Assembly: GCA_945877235.1 (NCBI GenBank)
Contig: CAMCRF010000004.1
Span: forward strand, 92,045 to 156,044
Reading direction: 5' to 3'
Source of the DNA: Bordetella parapertussis
GTDB taxonomy: Bacteria; Pseudomonadota; Gammaproteobacteria; Burkholderiales; Burkholderiaceae_A
DNA: 64,000 bases
The first letter of the stretch is position 1, and each line of letters begins with the position of its first letter. Made by a program: the position numbers and the translations under genes. Shown here one piece after another: positions 17,876 to 26,475 of the stretch. The notes beneath the pieces were generated by a model, which was not told the origin of the DNA, searched no databases, and saw nothing but the letters and a program-made list of their open reading frames with translations.

Positions 17876-19357
17876 ATGGACGGACAAGAGATTTTTCTGC
17901 GCGCGCAAGACCGGGCCCGCCTCGACCGGCTGATGCAGGGCGTCACGGAGGAGAAACTCTGTGCTGTGCTCATGTCCGACTCGGATGAGGTCCTCGATCA
18001 TTACGGTCGCATTCTCTCGCGCGCACTTCGCGCGCAGCCTGGCCTGCAGGTTGAGGTCTTTTTCCCGGACAGCACCGAAGCGGTGTTGGTGAGATTCAAT
18101 CGACTCTTGGCGGACATGCGGGTTGCCGATGCCATTGCGCCAGCCCCGAGTGACGACCCCGGTCGGGTCCTGGTCGTGTACGACGGGCGAGCAACCGGCC
18201 TCAAAGAGGTTCAGCTCTTGGGGCGGCTGTTCAAGGACTTTCCCGGTGCAAACACTCGCATGGTCTTGCTTCTGCATTCGGCGAGTGCAGACGCTGAGGC
18301 CAAGGCCGAGGCGTTGGGCAAACGAACCATTCGGTGGGATGCGCTGCGCCCGAGTGCAGAGGAGGCGCGCGTACTGTTGTCTGAAGCGAGGGATGCCGGT
18401 GCGGGCCCTGCTGCCCAGGCCGTGCTCGACCGGGTGGGTGTGCAGGGAATGGAGGCGGCCATGGCCCTCAAGGCAGGCCTTCGTGCCCTCTCCAAAGCCG
18501 ATGAAGCGTTGGCCGAGCCCGCCGCGAGTCGGGTTGCGCCCGCAGACGATCGACTTGCCCTTGAGCGCGCCCAGCAGTTTGCAGCCTCCATGGCCAAGGC
18601 CAAGGCCGAGCAGAGCAGCATGGCGTCAGCACCGCCTGCGGCACCACCCAAAAAAGCCCGTAAGTTCTCTCCCATATTGCTGGTGGGCCTCTTTGCATTG
18701 AGCGCATCTGCAGCCATCACCTTGATACAACAGCTTCCTCCAGGTTTCCTTCAGACTGCTCAAGAGGGCTTGCAAGGTCTTGTAGGAATGGAGCCCGAGG
18801 GCCCAGCCACCACTGCGGACCCCGTTCCTGCCGATGCGCCCGTTGAGGTGGGTGCAAAGACCTTGGGCCCCATGCCCGAGCGGCTAACCGATCTTGAGAT
18901 TCAGCAAGACCCCAGCCTTCGCGCACAGCAGGCCGAGCTCACTGTCACACATGGCACCGAGCCGGCCCTGAAAGCAGAGGCCCCCAAATTAGAGCCCCCG
19001 AAATCGGAGCCCCCGAAAGCAGTGGCCCCAAGCGCCGCACCTGCAAAGCCTGTTGCGCTGGCCTCCATGACCAAGGTGGCTCCGGGCTGGTATGTCCAGC
19101 ATCTCTCGCGTGAGTCACGCGTTGCAGTTGAGCAGTTCTATAAGGCGCAGCCGAAGCTGGCGAAAGCCCGGCTGCTGAGGCTCAAGCGCATTGGTGCCGA
19201 GGGCGATAACTGGGTGTTGTTGTCTGGTCCGTTCAAGACCCTCGATGAGGCCAAGGCTTACATGGCAACGCCAGGCCTTCCCCCCGACATGTGGGTTCGA
19301 CCGGCCTCTGCCATACGAAAAATGCTGCCCGATGCGAGCGGCGGAGCTGGCGCATGA
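17876..19357 (+). CDS. DamX-like membrane protein with C-terminal SPOR domain, downstream of flhB
   Basis: 493 residues. The N-terminal domain (about 1-170) has alternating strands and helices such as RVLVVYDGRATGLKEVQLLG, like the AAA-type domain of GspA/MshM/DamX relatives but with no Walker A P-loop. One transmembrane helix lies near 264-284, then a Pro/Glu-rich periplasmic linker with three KxEPPK-type repeats (about 365-385). A SPOR domain (about 402-485) contains WYVQHLSRES, NWVLLSGPFKTLDEAKAYM and MWVRPASAIRKML. SPOR domains bind denuded septal peptidoglycan. Placement 14 bp after flhB suggests a link between flagellar site and old pole or septum. The call by domain order is good; the role is inference. 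Confidence 0.75.
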   Translation: MDGQEIFLRAQDRARLDRLMQGVTEEKLCAVLMSDSDEVLDHYGRILSRALRAQPGLQVEVFFPDSTEAVLVRFNRLLADMRVADAIAPAPSDDPGRVLVVYDGRATGLKEVQLLGRLFKDFPGANTRMVLLLHSASADAEAKAEALGKRTIRWDALRPSAEEARVLLSEARDAGAGPAAQAVLDRVGVQGMEAAMALKAGLRALSKADEALAEPAASRVAPADDRLALERAQQFAASMAKAKAEQSSMASAPPAAPPKKARKFSPILLVGLFALSASAAITLIQQLPPGFLQTAQEGLQGLVGMEPEGPATTADPVPADAPVEVGAKTLGPMPERLTDLEIQQDPSLRAQQAELTVTHGTEPALKAEAPKLEPPKSEPPKAVAPSAAPAKPVALASMTKVAPGWYVQHLSRESRVAVEQFYKAQPKLAKARLLRLKRIGAEGDNWVLLSGPFKTLDEAKAYMATPGLPPDMWVRPASAIRKMLPDASGGAGA

Positions 19358-19797
19358 GTTCGCCCGATAACGCCCAGATTATTCGCCAAGACTCGAGTGT
19401 CGAGGTCAAGGTTGAAACGGGTAATGCGTCGCTTGCACCCGTGACCAAACTTGACGGTGAGAAAGAGGCGCGATCCATTCAGGATCGCAACGTTGCATTG
19501 CCCGATCGGCTTCAGCCTGAGCGAAAAAAACTCGACATTCCGACCGAGGAACCCGCTGCGCCCGGCACGCTTGAGATTCCTCCCGAGGAGCCGACTCAGC
19601 TGGTTAAAGGCCAGACCGATGAAGAAATTCATGAGGAGCTTCTGCGGCCGCCGCCGCGTCGCAACCTCTCGTTCATCAAGCCCACGCGTCCAGAAAATCG
19701 ACCACCCGTGAACCCTTTCCTCGGAGTGGGTGAGCGACTCGAAAAGATTCAGCGCAAGAACGCTGAGATTCGCAGACAGATTGAGAAGAAGGGATAA
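19354..19797 (+). CDS. Soluble Pro/Glu-rich protein coupled to the DamX-like gene
   Basis: 147 residues. The ATG overlaps the TGA of the preceding gene (ATGA), showing translational coupling. The protein looks largely disordered, with repeated xxPxEEP segments (about 62-84), then the basic stretch RPPPRRNLSFIKPTRP and a C-terminal charged helix (RLEKIQRKNAEIRRQIEKK). No domain is recognised. It may be a scaffold joining the neighbouring membrane proteins. Confidence 0.7.
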   Translation: MSSPDNAQIIRQDSSVEVKVETGNASLAPVTKLDGEKEARSIQDRNVALPDRLQPERKKLDIPTEEPAAPGTLEIPPEEPTQLVKGQTDEEIHEELLRPPPRRNLSFIKPTRPENRPPVNPFLGVGERLEKIQRKNAEIRRQIEKKG

Positions 19798-19800
19798 GCC

Positions 19801-20892
19801 ATGTCCGACGATTCCAAACCCACATTCAGCAAGCTACCCCCACCGGAGGAGCTTGCATCAGACCTTATGCCGGACGTGCCCGAGGAGGAATTCGCCTCAG
19901 ACCTCATGCCCGATATTCCCGATACTCCAGCGGTTCCGACCGTGCCCATGCAGACAGCTTCGGGTCAACCGGATCAGCCGGTGCAACCGATCGTGGCCTT
20001 CGACATGGAGATGCACCGAGCGGTCATGGATGAGTTGGACGCGGCACGTGCCCTGCACGAGGAGGAGCGCAAACGCTATGAGGCTGCTGCAGAGCAGCTT
20101 CAGTCCATCATTTCGACAGTCCTAGAGGCTGCAGAGGTTGCGAACAAGGCCGGTGTAGTTGCGGCGGCAAGTCATAAAGCCATGAATGCCGCTTCGAGCA
20201 ACTTGGCCGCTACGGCCAAGAAGTCCGCCAAGGGTGGCCAGATTCTGGTCATTGCGGGCGGCGTGGGCATGGTGCTCGCCGCCAGCGCTTTCGTTGCTAT
20301 GGCCATTCAGCTCCAGCAAAAAGTAGCCCAGGCCGATGCGCTGCTGGTCAAGATCGGCACCCAGGCTATTGAGATTCGGGAGTCCATGCAGGCTGTGGCC
20401 AATGTCAGCCAAGGCATCAATAACCTTGCGCAGCGTGATGGTCAGCTTGTGGAGTCTCAGGCCAGCATGACCTCCAAGATCGAGGCTCTCGCTAAGACGC
20501 TCAAGCTCATGGAGGAGGAGGCGGCAAAGAAAGAGGCCGCTATGAAGAAAGTCTTCGACGAGGCCTTGGCTCAGGCGAAGAAGCCTGATCCTGCACTGGC
20601 CAAGCTGCTCACCGACATCAAGGGGCTCGAGACGCAGATCAAGCAGCAGTCGAATGCTCTGAACGAGACCTCTAAACGCATTGGTGGCGTGAATAAAGAG
20701 ATTGCAGATCTCAAGCGTGTGGGCTCAAATGTTGAGACCCTCAAGTCGCAGGTCGAGGCCATGGTGGTATTAGAGCGTCAGCGCTACCGTGAGGCCCTTG
20801 AAAAGGCCAATAAAAAGGTCGATGCGGATACGGCCGTCGCCTTCCCACGCCGCGAACCGGTTGCACCCGTAGCCACTCCCCCAGCGCGCTAG
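19801..20892 (+). CDS. Membrane protein with long coiled coil, third gene of the module
   Basis: 363 residues. The N terminus holds a short duplicated motif (EELASDLMPDVP and EEFASDLMPDIP). A helical region (about 65-140) follows, one transmembrane helix (about 150-168, VIAGGVGMVLAASAFVAMAI), then about 170 residues of predicted coiled coil rich in Lys/Glu/Ala/Gln. The topology resembles chemoreceptor-like or stator-clamping proteins, but no known family is visible. It lies 3 bp after the preceding gene and ends 18 bp from the convergent motB. It probably belongs to the fliK-flhB transcript. Confidence 0.72.
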   Translation: MSDDSKPTFSKLPPPEELASDLMPDVPEEEFASDLMPDIPDTPAVPTVPMQTASGQPDQPVQPIVAFDMEMHRAVMDELDAARALHEEERKRYEAAAEQLQSIISTVLEAAEVANKAGVVAAASHKAMNAASSNLAATAKKSAKGGQILVIAGGVGMVLAASAFVAMAIQLQQKVAQADALLVKIGTQAIEIRESMQAVANVSQGINNLAQRDGQLVESQASMTSKIEALAKTLKLMEEEAAKKEAAMKKVFDEALAQAKKPDPALAKLLTDIKGLETQIKQQSNALNETSKRIGGVNKEIADLKRVGSNVETLKSQVEAMVVLERQRYREALEKANKKVDADTAVAFPRREPVAPVATPPAR

Positions 20893-20910
20893 CCAACTGC
20901 TGCAAAGAGA

Positions 20911-22143
20911 TCAGCCGTCTACGATGATCTCGATGCGGCGGTTGCGCCCTCGTCCTGTTGCCGTGTCGTTCGTGTCGACCGGTCGCGTGTCAGCATGACC
21001 GCTCACGCTGATGCGGGCCATGGCCACCCCTGCACGGTTGGACACGTAATCTGCAACGGCAGACGACCGGGCAGCAGACAAGTCCCAGTTAGATTTGAAC
21101 CGCTCGTTGCCAATTACCGGCACATTGTCGGTGTGGCCTTCAATCTTGACAGTGCCTTTTCCGCTAGCAATGGTCTTGCCCACCTTCTCAAGCAGCGGCA
21201 TGAACGCGGGCTGCAGCTCGGCACGGCCTGATACGAAGGAGCCCTGCTCGGCAAGCCGAATCACAATCTTGGAGCCGTCGCGGAACACCTCGGCTTGGCC
21301 ATTCTGAATTTCTTTTGCGAGCTCTTGCTGAATGCGTTGGAACTGGGCATCGAGTTCGGCCTTGTCGGTACCTGATCCACTCTGGCCCTTACCGCTCTGC
21401 CCCTTGTTTTGCTCGGAGTCGGCCTGACGCACCTCGACCTGAGAGGTGATCTGCGCCTGCGCCTGCGCCACCTTGGCATACACCTCGATTTGCTCTTGAG
21501 GCACCACACCGGCGGTCTGCTGGCCTTTCTCGCCCTGACCGCCGCCTGCGCCCGGATTGGTTGCTGTCTGCGGATTCATCTGCACCACCACCTTCTTACC
21601 CTCTGCGCGCACTTCGACCAGGCCCTTGGAGATTTCCTCTGCCAAGACCTTTTCTACTCCTTTGGCCTCTTGCTGGGTGACGGGATCTGCGGTCTTGGTC
21701 TCGTTCTTCACCTCGAGGTTCTGCTGGGTCTCGTCGGTGGTCTGCTGGCGCACGGTATTGACTGGGGTGGGCTCAGCTGCGGCCGGAGAGAACTGCTGGG
21801 CGATGAGGCTCGTGGCCTTGGGGGGCTCTACCGTGGGAACCAGACGCTGCACGCCAAACGAGTTTTTGAGTGACCCAGAGATCTGTTTGAACTTAGGGAC
21901 GTTCATCTCCGCGAAGGACAGGATGAGCACGAAGAAGGCCATGAGCAGCGTGGCCATGTCTGCGAAGGTGGCCATCCAGGCGGGCGCGCCCACGGGGGGA
22001 CAGTCGCCGCATTCTTCACACTTACATTCCTCGCACTCTTCTGCGCCACCCTTGTCGACTTCCTCAACAGGCTCTTCTGCAGGTGGCGGGGGTGCAACTT
22101 CTCCCGCCTCGGGAGGTTCAAGTTCTTGTTCGGCGTCTGCCAT
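20911..22143 (-). CDS. motB: Flagellar stator protein MotB/PomB with Cys-rich N terminus
   Basis: 410 residues, longer than typical MotB/PomB (about 300-330). The stator helix PAWMATFADMATLLMAFFVL (about 55-74) has the ion-binding Asp at 62. The plug region follows, then a long Gln/Glu-rich linker (about 100-285). A C-terminal OmpA-like peptidoglycan-binding domain (about 295-408) contains IEGHTDNVPVIGN and GRGRNRRIEIIV. Just before the helix lie five cysteines, C37, C40, C42, C45 and C48, spaced CxxCxCxxCxxC. This places it near PomB in style; the coupling ion cannot be decided here. Confidence 0.94.
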   Translation of the reverse strand: MADAEQELEPPEAGEVAPPPPAEEPVEEVDKGGAEECEECKCEECGDCPPVGAPAWMATFADMATLLMAFFVLILSFAEMNVPKFKQISGSLKNSFGVQRLVPTVEPPKATSLIAQQFSPAAAEPTPVNTVRQQTTDETQQNLEVKNETKTADPVTQQEAKGVEKVLAEEISKGLVEVRAEGKKVVVQMNPQTATNPGAGGGQGEKGQQTAGVVPQEQIEVYAKVAQAQAQITSQVEVRQADSEQNKGQSGKGQSGSGTDKAELDAQFQRIQQELAKEIQNGQAEVFRDGSKIVIRLAEQGSFVSGRAELQPAFMPLLEKVGKTIASGKGTVKIEGHTDNVPVIGNERFKSNWDLSAARSSAVADYVSNRAGVAMARISVSGHADTRPVDTNDTATGRGRNRRIEIIVDG

Positions 22144-22156
22144 GGCTTATCTCGCC

Positions 22157-22915
22157 TTAGCCTGCAATGGCGTCAAGCTTGCCCTGGTCCTTCGGGGCCA
22201 CGTATCCGGCGAGCATCGAGGGCAGCAATCGGGGGTTCCCGCCCTCTGCAATGAACATCAAGGCTTCGATGATGAGGGTGTTGTTATTCGCAAGCTGACC
22301 GTCAAGGTTCGAAACCTTCTGAATGACCGGAATACAAATCATGTTGGCGATCACAGCGCCATAGAGCGTGGTGAGGAGCGCCACAGCGAAGGCCGGGCCA
22401 ATGGATTTGGGGTCAGACATGTTGCCCAACATGATCACCAGGCCCACGAGTGTGCCAATCATGCCCATGGCGGGGCCGATCTCTTTAATGGAGTCAAACA
22501 AGACTAGCGCGCCTTTGTTGCGGGCGGAGATCTGAGCAGACTCGATTTCGAGCGCTTTCTGAATGAGCTTGGGGTCTGTGCCGTCAACCATCATGCGAAT
22601 GCCCTTGGCCATGAACTTGTTGGCAATTTCCTGGCCTTCGAGCGCAATCATGCCGTCCTTCTTCGCGATGGTGCCCAGTTCAACAAGCTTCTCTATGAGC
22701 TGAATGGGCGTTTCGGCTTTGTACTTGATGGTCTTCATGGCGGTGCCAATCCCGCCAATAAACTCCGGAATGGAGGAGCGAGCGAGCACGGTGAAGGCCG
22801 TTCCAAGCACCACAATATAGACAGAGGGCATGTCAATGAATAGGCTGATGTCGCCCATGGCCATCACGACCATGGCGAAGGCACCTCCAAGGCCAATAAT
22901 CGTTGCGATATCCAT
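22157..22915 (-). CDS. motA: Flagellar stator protein MotA/PomA
   Basis: 252 residues, the PomA length (MotA is nearer 290). Four transmembrane helices; the cytoplasmic loop carries conserved charged residues for torque with FliG. TM3 and TM4 include KEIGPAMGMIGTLVGLVIML and AFAVALLTTLYGAVIANMI, which match PomA/MotA well. Five copies surround two MotB. It is 13 bp upstream of motB in the same operon; a weak sigma-28-like element lies at 22953-22978. Confidence 0.95.
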   Translation of the reverse strand: MDIATIIGLGGAFAMVVMAMGDISLFIDMPSVYIVVLGTAFTVLARSSIPEFIGGIGTAMKTIKYKAETPIQLIEKLVELGTIAKKDGMIALEGQEIANKFMAKGIRMMVDGTDPKLIQKALEIESAQISARNKGALVLFDSIKEIGPAMGMIGTLVGLVIMLGNMSDPKSIGPAFAVALLTTLYGAVIANMICIPVIQKVSNLDGQLANNNTLIIEALMFIAEGGNPRLLPSMLAGYVAPKDQGKLDAIAG

Positions 22916-22952
22916 TTAAGTCTTCTCTCCTAGGATCAAAACCTTCCGTATA

Positions 22953-22978
22953 TTATCGGAGGGTCATGTAATGGTTTC
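22953..22978 (-). promoter_or_regulatory. Possible sigma-28 promoter for motA-motB
   Basis: On the minus strand GAAA-N14-TCCGATAA resembles TAAA-N15-GCCGATAA with one mismatch in each half and a spacer one base short. It is positioned 38 bp before the motA ATG. Late-class control of stators by FliA is common. Confidence 0.4.
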
Positions 22979-22996
22979 GGTACAAGGGGCAAAGAC

Positions 22997-23524
22997 TTGA
23001 CTCTTTCTGGGTATTTCCTGTCGGCGCTGGGCCTGACCGCACTTCTGGCGGGCTGTATGGATCTGCGCAGCACGCCCGCTTGCGGGCAGCAGATTGAGGC
23101 AGGAAATCTTGGCCGATTCAAGACCCCGTCCGATGCAGTTGCCATTGACGGCCGCACCGGGCTCACCTGGTTTCGATGCTCGGGGGGGCAGTCGCCTTTG
23201 GCGGGTGCATGTGTGGGTGCTCCCTTGAAGCTGAGTTGGCAAGAGGCCAAGGCCTATGCGGTGGAATTCTCGGCGGCCTCCGGCCGGACCTGGCGTCTGC
23301 CTACCTATTCTGAAATGAAGGACATCTCGGAGCCTGAGTGCCAGAACCCGGCCTATAACCAGAACGTCTTCCCCGGGTTGCCTGTGGAGACCTACTGGAC
23401 ATCGTCCACCCAGATTGCCACCACCACGCAGGCTTGTATTGTTTTTACATACACTGGCCAGGGCAAGTGCCGTGCCTTTCAGGCCGAGCCCCATCACTTC
23501 ATGCTGGTCTCAGACCCAAGCTGA
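22997..23524 (+). CDS. Outer-membrane lipoprotein with DUF1566-like domain
   Basis: 175 residues starting at TTG 22997, which has AAGGGG 7 bases upstream and no competing in-frame ATG. The signal peptide ends in a lipobox (LLAGC, cysteine 20). The mature domain contains DGRTGLTWFRCSGG, the WRLPTYSEMKDI motif and YWTSSTQIATTT, the usual features of the DUF1566/Lcl-type fold, with several cysteines likely in disulfides. Function unknown. It overlaps the convergent sigma-54 activator gene by 31 bp. Confidence 0.82.
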   Translation: MTLSGYFLSALGLTALLAGCMDLRSTPACGQQIEAGNLGRFKTPSDAVAIDGRTGLTWFRCSGGQSPLAGACVGAPLKLSWQEAKAYAVEFSAASGRTWRLPTYSEMKDISEPECQNPAYNQNVFPGLPVETYWTSSTQIATTTQACIVFTYTGQGKCRAFQAEPHHFMLVSDPS

Positions 23525-24627
23525 TTTAACCCGTATTTATTGATTTTTTCGATCAGTGTGGTGCGTTGTACGTTGAGGATGCGCGCCGTTTGAGAGATGT
23601 TGCCCTTGGCCTGATCCAGTGCGCGCTCAATGAGCCCCCGCTCAAAATCCACCAGCTTCTTCTTCAGGGGAATGCCGTCTAGTGCAAAGAGGGACGAGGA
23701 TCCCTCCTGGGTGAAGGCAATCAGGTCCTCAATGGGGTTGGGCTCATCGGGGAGCACATCGAGGGGCAGTTGGATAGGCACAGCCCGAGCGCATTCCACC
23801 GGTGCGAGCGACCCGGCATGGGGTTGCGCTGGGGTGGGCTCTGGGTTGAGGCCACGCAGGCCCCTGGGCAGCATGTCTTGGGGAATGTCGTGGTAGCAGA
23901 GCGCCTGACCCGCAAAGAGGGCGCTAAATCGCGCGACCAGGTTAGAGAGCTCTCGAATATTTCCAGGCCATGCATAGCCACAGAGTGCTTCCATAAGCGA
24001 GGGCTGCGCCTGGATGGGGGCATAGCCCTGCGTGGCATGCAAGTGAGCAAAGTGGCTGATCAGTGCGTGCAGATCCTCGGTTCGGTCGCGCAGCGCGGGC
24101 GTGGAGACCGGCAGCACATTCAGTCGGTAATAGAGGTCTTCGCGGAACCGCCCAGCGGCGACTTCTTGTTCGAGATCTCGGTGGGTTGCCGCGACCACAC
24201 GCACATCGACCGCAATACTCTTGCCTCCACCAATCGGGTCGATGGTGCGTTCCTGAATGGCGCGAAGCAATTTAACCTGCATATCGAGCGCGAGGTCGCC
24301 AATTTCGTCGAGAAAGAGGGTGCCGCCATGGGCAAGCTCGAACCGGCCCTTTCGGTCTGAGATGGCACCCGTGAACGATCCTTTTTTATGCCCAAAGAGC
24401 TCGCTCTCAATGAGCTCGCGGGGAATGGCTCCGCAATTCACTGGAACAAACTGCCCGCTCTGCGCGCGGGGCGAACAATCGTGCAGGGCTCGGGCCACCA
24501 GCTCTTTTCCAGTCCCACTCTCGCCAATGATGAGTGCTGTGGCATCGGATGGCGCAACCCGCTGAATCAACTGCTTCAGGCTTAAGGTTGCGGTGCTCTG
24601 ACCGATGATAGAAGAGATGGCATCCAA
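23494..24627 (-). CDS. Sigma-54-dependent activator, FleQ/FlrA-like without N-terminal domain
   Basis: 377 residues from a TTG at 24627; an in-frame stop lies just upstream and no ATG or GTG is available. AAA+ domain (about 8-235): Walker A GESGTGKE, loop GSFTGA (consensus GAFTGA), Walker B GGTLFLDEIGDL, arginine finger REDLYYRLN. A Fis-type helix-turn-helix ends the protein (NISQTARILNVQRTTLIEKI, about 345-364). No receiver or FleQ domain precedes the ATPase, so activity must be set another way. As master-regulator candidate it would serve the sigma-54 promoters of this cluster; the flrC-like gene at 54447 is the second activator. Confidence 0.85.
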   Translation of the reverse strand: MDAISSIIGQSTATLSLKQLIQRVAPSDATALIIGESGTGKELVARALHDCSPRAQSGQFVPVNCGAIPRELIESELFGHKKGSFTGAISDRKGRFELAHGGTLFLDEIGDLALDMQVKLLRAIQERTIDPIGGGKSIAVDVRVVAATHRDLEQEVAAGRFREDLYYRLNVLPVSTPALRDRTEDLHALISHFAHLHATQGYAPIQAQPSLMEALCGYAWPGNIRELSNLVARFSALFAGQALCYHDIPQDMLPRGLRGLNPEPTPAQPHAGSLAPVECARAVPIQLPLDVLPDEPNPIEDLIAFTQEGSSSLFALDGIPLKKKLVDFERGLIERALDQAKGNISQTARILNVQRTTLIEKINKYGLNQLGSETSMK

Positions 24628-24661
24628 GGCGGCGCGGTTCCATGCGGCAAATGTTGGCCGC

Positions 24662-24688
24662 TAAAGTGAGTCGATGGTTGGTCGATCC
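24662..24688 (+). promoter_or_regulatory. Probable sigma-28 promoter for the flgP operon
   Basis: TAAAGTGA-N11-GTCGATCC has exact sigma-28 spacing. The -10 GTCGATCC is identical to that of the flgM promoter at 29144-29170 in this window, which supports it as a working local variant. It lies about 58 bp before the flgP start. Confidence 0.6.
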
Positions 24689-24745
24689 TTGGTGCACGAT
24701 GATACAGACAATGCCCACCTGGGCTGACTCTCTCAAGGAATGCAT

Positions 24746-25294
24746 ATGAAAAACCGTGGCCTGCTGTCTTCCGTTGTTCTGCTGAGCGCCTTGAGCCTGT
24801 CGGCCTGCTCGAGCATGCCTTACCTGTCTAAGAAGGACACTCCACCACCTCCAGTGGCCAAGACGCCCGCAGAGCAGTATCCAGCCCTGGTGGGGGATCT
24901 GGCCAAGGCCTCCGCTGCCAACATGATGTCTCCTCTGGCCGACCGCATGCAGTCTTTTACCGCCACTGGTTATGCCGTGATCAGCGTTCAGCCCCATAAG
25001 CTGCCTGCCCAGCAGCGGCTCATGGCCATTCGTGCTTCCAAGCTCGACGCCTACCGCAGCCTGACTGAGCAGGTCTATGGTCAGCAGCTCGACGCCACCA
25101 CCACAGTGGCCGATATGGTGATCCAGAGCGACAGCTTCCGCACTCGGGTCGAGGGCATCATCTACGGCGCGCGACTCGAGAGCATTAATCCCGTGGGCGA
25201 TGACACCTACGAGACCACCATGACCCTTGATGCACGTGTGGTGGCCGATATTCGCGTGCTCTACCTGCAACAGCTCGCCTCGAACCGTCGATAA
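24746..25294 (+). CDS. flgP: Flagellar outer-membrane lipoprotein FlgP (LPP20 family)
   Basis: 182 residues from ATG 24746, chosen because AAGGA is 7 bases upstream (the ATG at 24740 abuts it). The lipoprotein signal MKNRGLLSSVVLLSALSLSAC has cysteine 21. The domain pattern ATGYAVISVQPHKLPAQQRL, followed by MAIRASKLDAYRSLTEQVYG and GIIYGARLESINPVGDDTYE, matches FlgP. In Vibrio and Campylobacter FlgP forms an outer-membrane-associated disc or ring around the flagellar base. The following gene looks like FlgT, its usual partner. Confidence 0.83.
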   Translation: MKNRGLLSSVVLLSALSLSACSSMPYLSKKDTPPPPVAKTPAEQYPALVGDLAKASAANMMSPLADRMQSFTATGYAVISVQPHKLPAQQRLMAIRASKLDAYRSLTEQVYGQQLDATTTVADMVIQSDSFRTRVEGIIYGARLESINPVGDDTYETTMTLDARVVADIRVLYLQQLASNRR

Positions 25295-25324
25295 GCGGCC
25301 GCGGTCGAAAGCGGCGTCACTGCC

Positions 25325-26455
25325 ATGCTCAATCACGCATTCATGGCAATGGCCAGGGCATTCATGCTTGCGGCTGCCGGCTGGTCTGTCTCGGTGGCCG
25401 CCCAGCCGTCGCAGGTGTCCGCTGAGGCTGCGCTGCAGGCCATTCGAGATCGGCTCGTGGCTCAGGCTACCGAGGCCAGTACTCGGGTACAGACACTGGC
25501 CTGGGTCGATGACCAGGGCCGCCTGCATGAGTCGAGTCGTTTTACAGCCGACGCAAAGGTACGCGGCATGCGCCTGGTGAACCCCGAGGCCGCATCGGCG
25601 TCGGCACCTGCTGCCGCCACGCCCCGAGCAGAGGCATGTCCTCCCAACGCCCAGTACAAGCGGCATGCGCTGTTTGTCGTGCAGCCGGCCGAACTGGGCC
25701 GGTTCTTTGATGCGGGTAGTCTTTCGCAGCTCACCGAGCAGTTCTCCACCGACCTCATGGCCCTCTTTGCGGCCGAGACTGGTTGGGTGCTGACTCAGGC
25801 CAAGCCCCCGCAGACTGAACTCAGCCTCTACGAGCGCGAGCTCTTGCATCGGCCCTCCGACCGCGCACCGCACAGGCTCGTGGTTCAGCTGCAAGATCTT
25901 GGTGTTGCCCCTGTTCGCTCTCGGTTCCCGACACGGCCTGAGTGGCTAACCCGCCAGCTGATTGATGTCGGTCTTGCCCAGAAAGAGGAGGAGTACGGCC
26001 TGCTCGGCATTCGCGTGACGCTCTTCGCGCCTGAGACTGGGCAGATCCTGCTCTCGGAGCGTGCTGAGATTCGCATGGTTCGCAAAGCACTGGGCTACCT
26101 CGATGCGCCGTCGCTCACCTTGGCGGACCCCGATCAGAGTCGTGCTGCCCTCATGCAATTGCAAAAGGCCTTGCGCGACCATCTCGCCTGTGAGGCACCT
26201 GCCTACCCTGTATTCGAGAAGACCCCAGCCGGCACGCTGCTCATGCGCGCAGGTCAGCGCGTGGGCCTGCGTCTGGGCGATCGCCTGCTGCTCTCCAAAG
26301 CCGACACCCTGCCACGACGGGCCCTCACGCCGGGGGTGATTGAGACGCTGGCTTTGGCTGAGGTGGTCGCACTCAGTCAAGATCAGGCCACGCTGCGCGT
26401 GGTCGCCGGACCAACCCCTGCTGGGCTTGACCGATTGGTCGCCTCGCCCTTCTAA
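25325..26455 (+). CDS. flgT: FlgT-like flagellar assembly protein
   Basis: 376 residues, close to the length of Vibrio FlgT. An N-terminal signal region ends near SVAAQ (about 26). An N domain (about 30-95) is followed by a middle domain (about 105-290) with ALFVVQPAELGRFFDAGSLS. The C-terminal beta barrel (about 300-376) includes AGQRVGLRLGDRLLLSKA and TLALAEVVALSQDQATLRVV, typical of FlgT C-domains. FlgT organises the H ring that surrounds the LP ring and recruits MotX/Y. Similarity is by pattern and position after flgP, so moderate. Confidence 0.62.
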   Translation: MLNHAFMAMARAFMLAAAGWSVSVAAQPSQVSAEAALQAIRDRLVAQATEASTRVQTLAWVDDQGRLHESSRFTADAKVRGMRLVNPEAASASAPAAATPRAEACPPNAQYKRHALFVVQPAELGRFFDAGSLSQLTEQFSTDLMALFAAETGWVLTQAKPPQTELSLYERELLHRPSDRAPHRLVVQLQDLGVAPVRSRFPTRPEWLTRQLIDVGLAQKEEEYGLLGIRVTLFAPETGQILLSERAEIRMVRKALGYLDAPSLTLADPDQSRAALMQLQKALRDHLACEAPAYPVFEKTPAGTLLMRAGQRVGLRLGDRLLLSKADTLPRRALTPGVIETLALAEVVALSQDQATLRVVAGPTPAGLDRLVASPF

Positions 26456-26475
26456 TGACCATGAAAGGATCCCTG

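Noticed and set aside
24407..25894. A 495-codon open frame on the minus strand across flgP and flgT
   Set aside because: It is antisense to three well-supported genes, has no recognisable domain, and arises from GC-rich codon bias.
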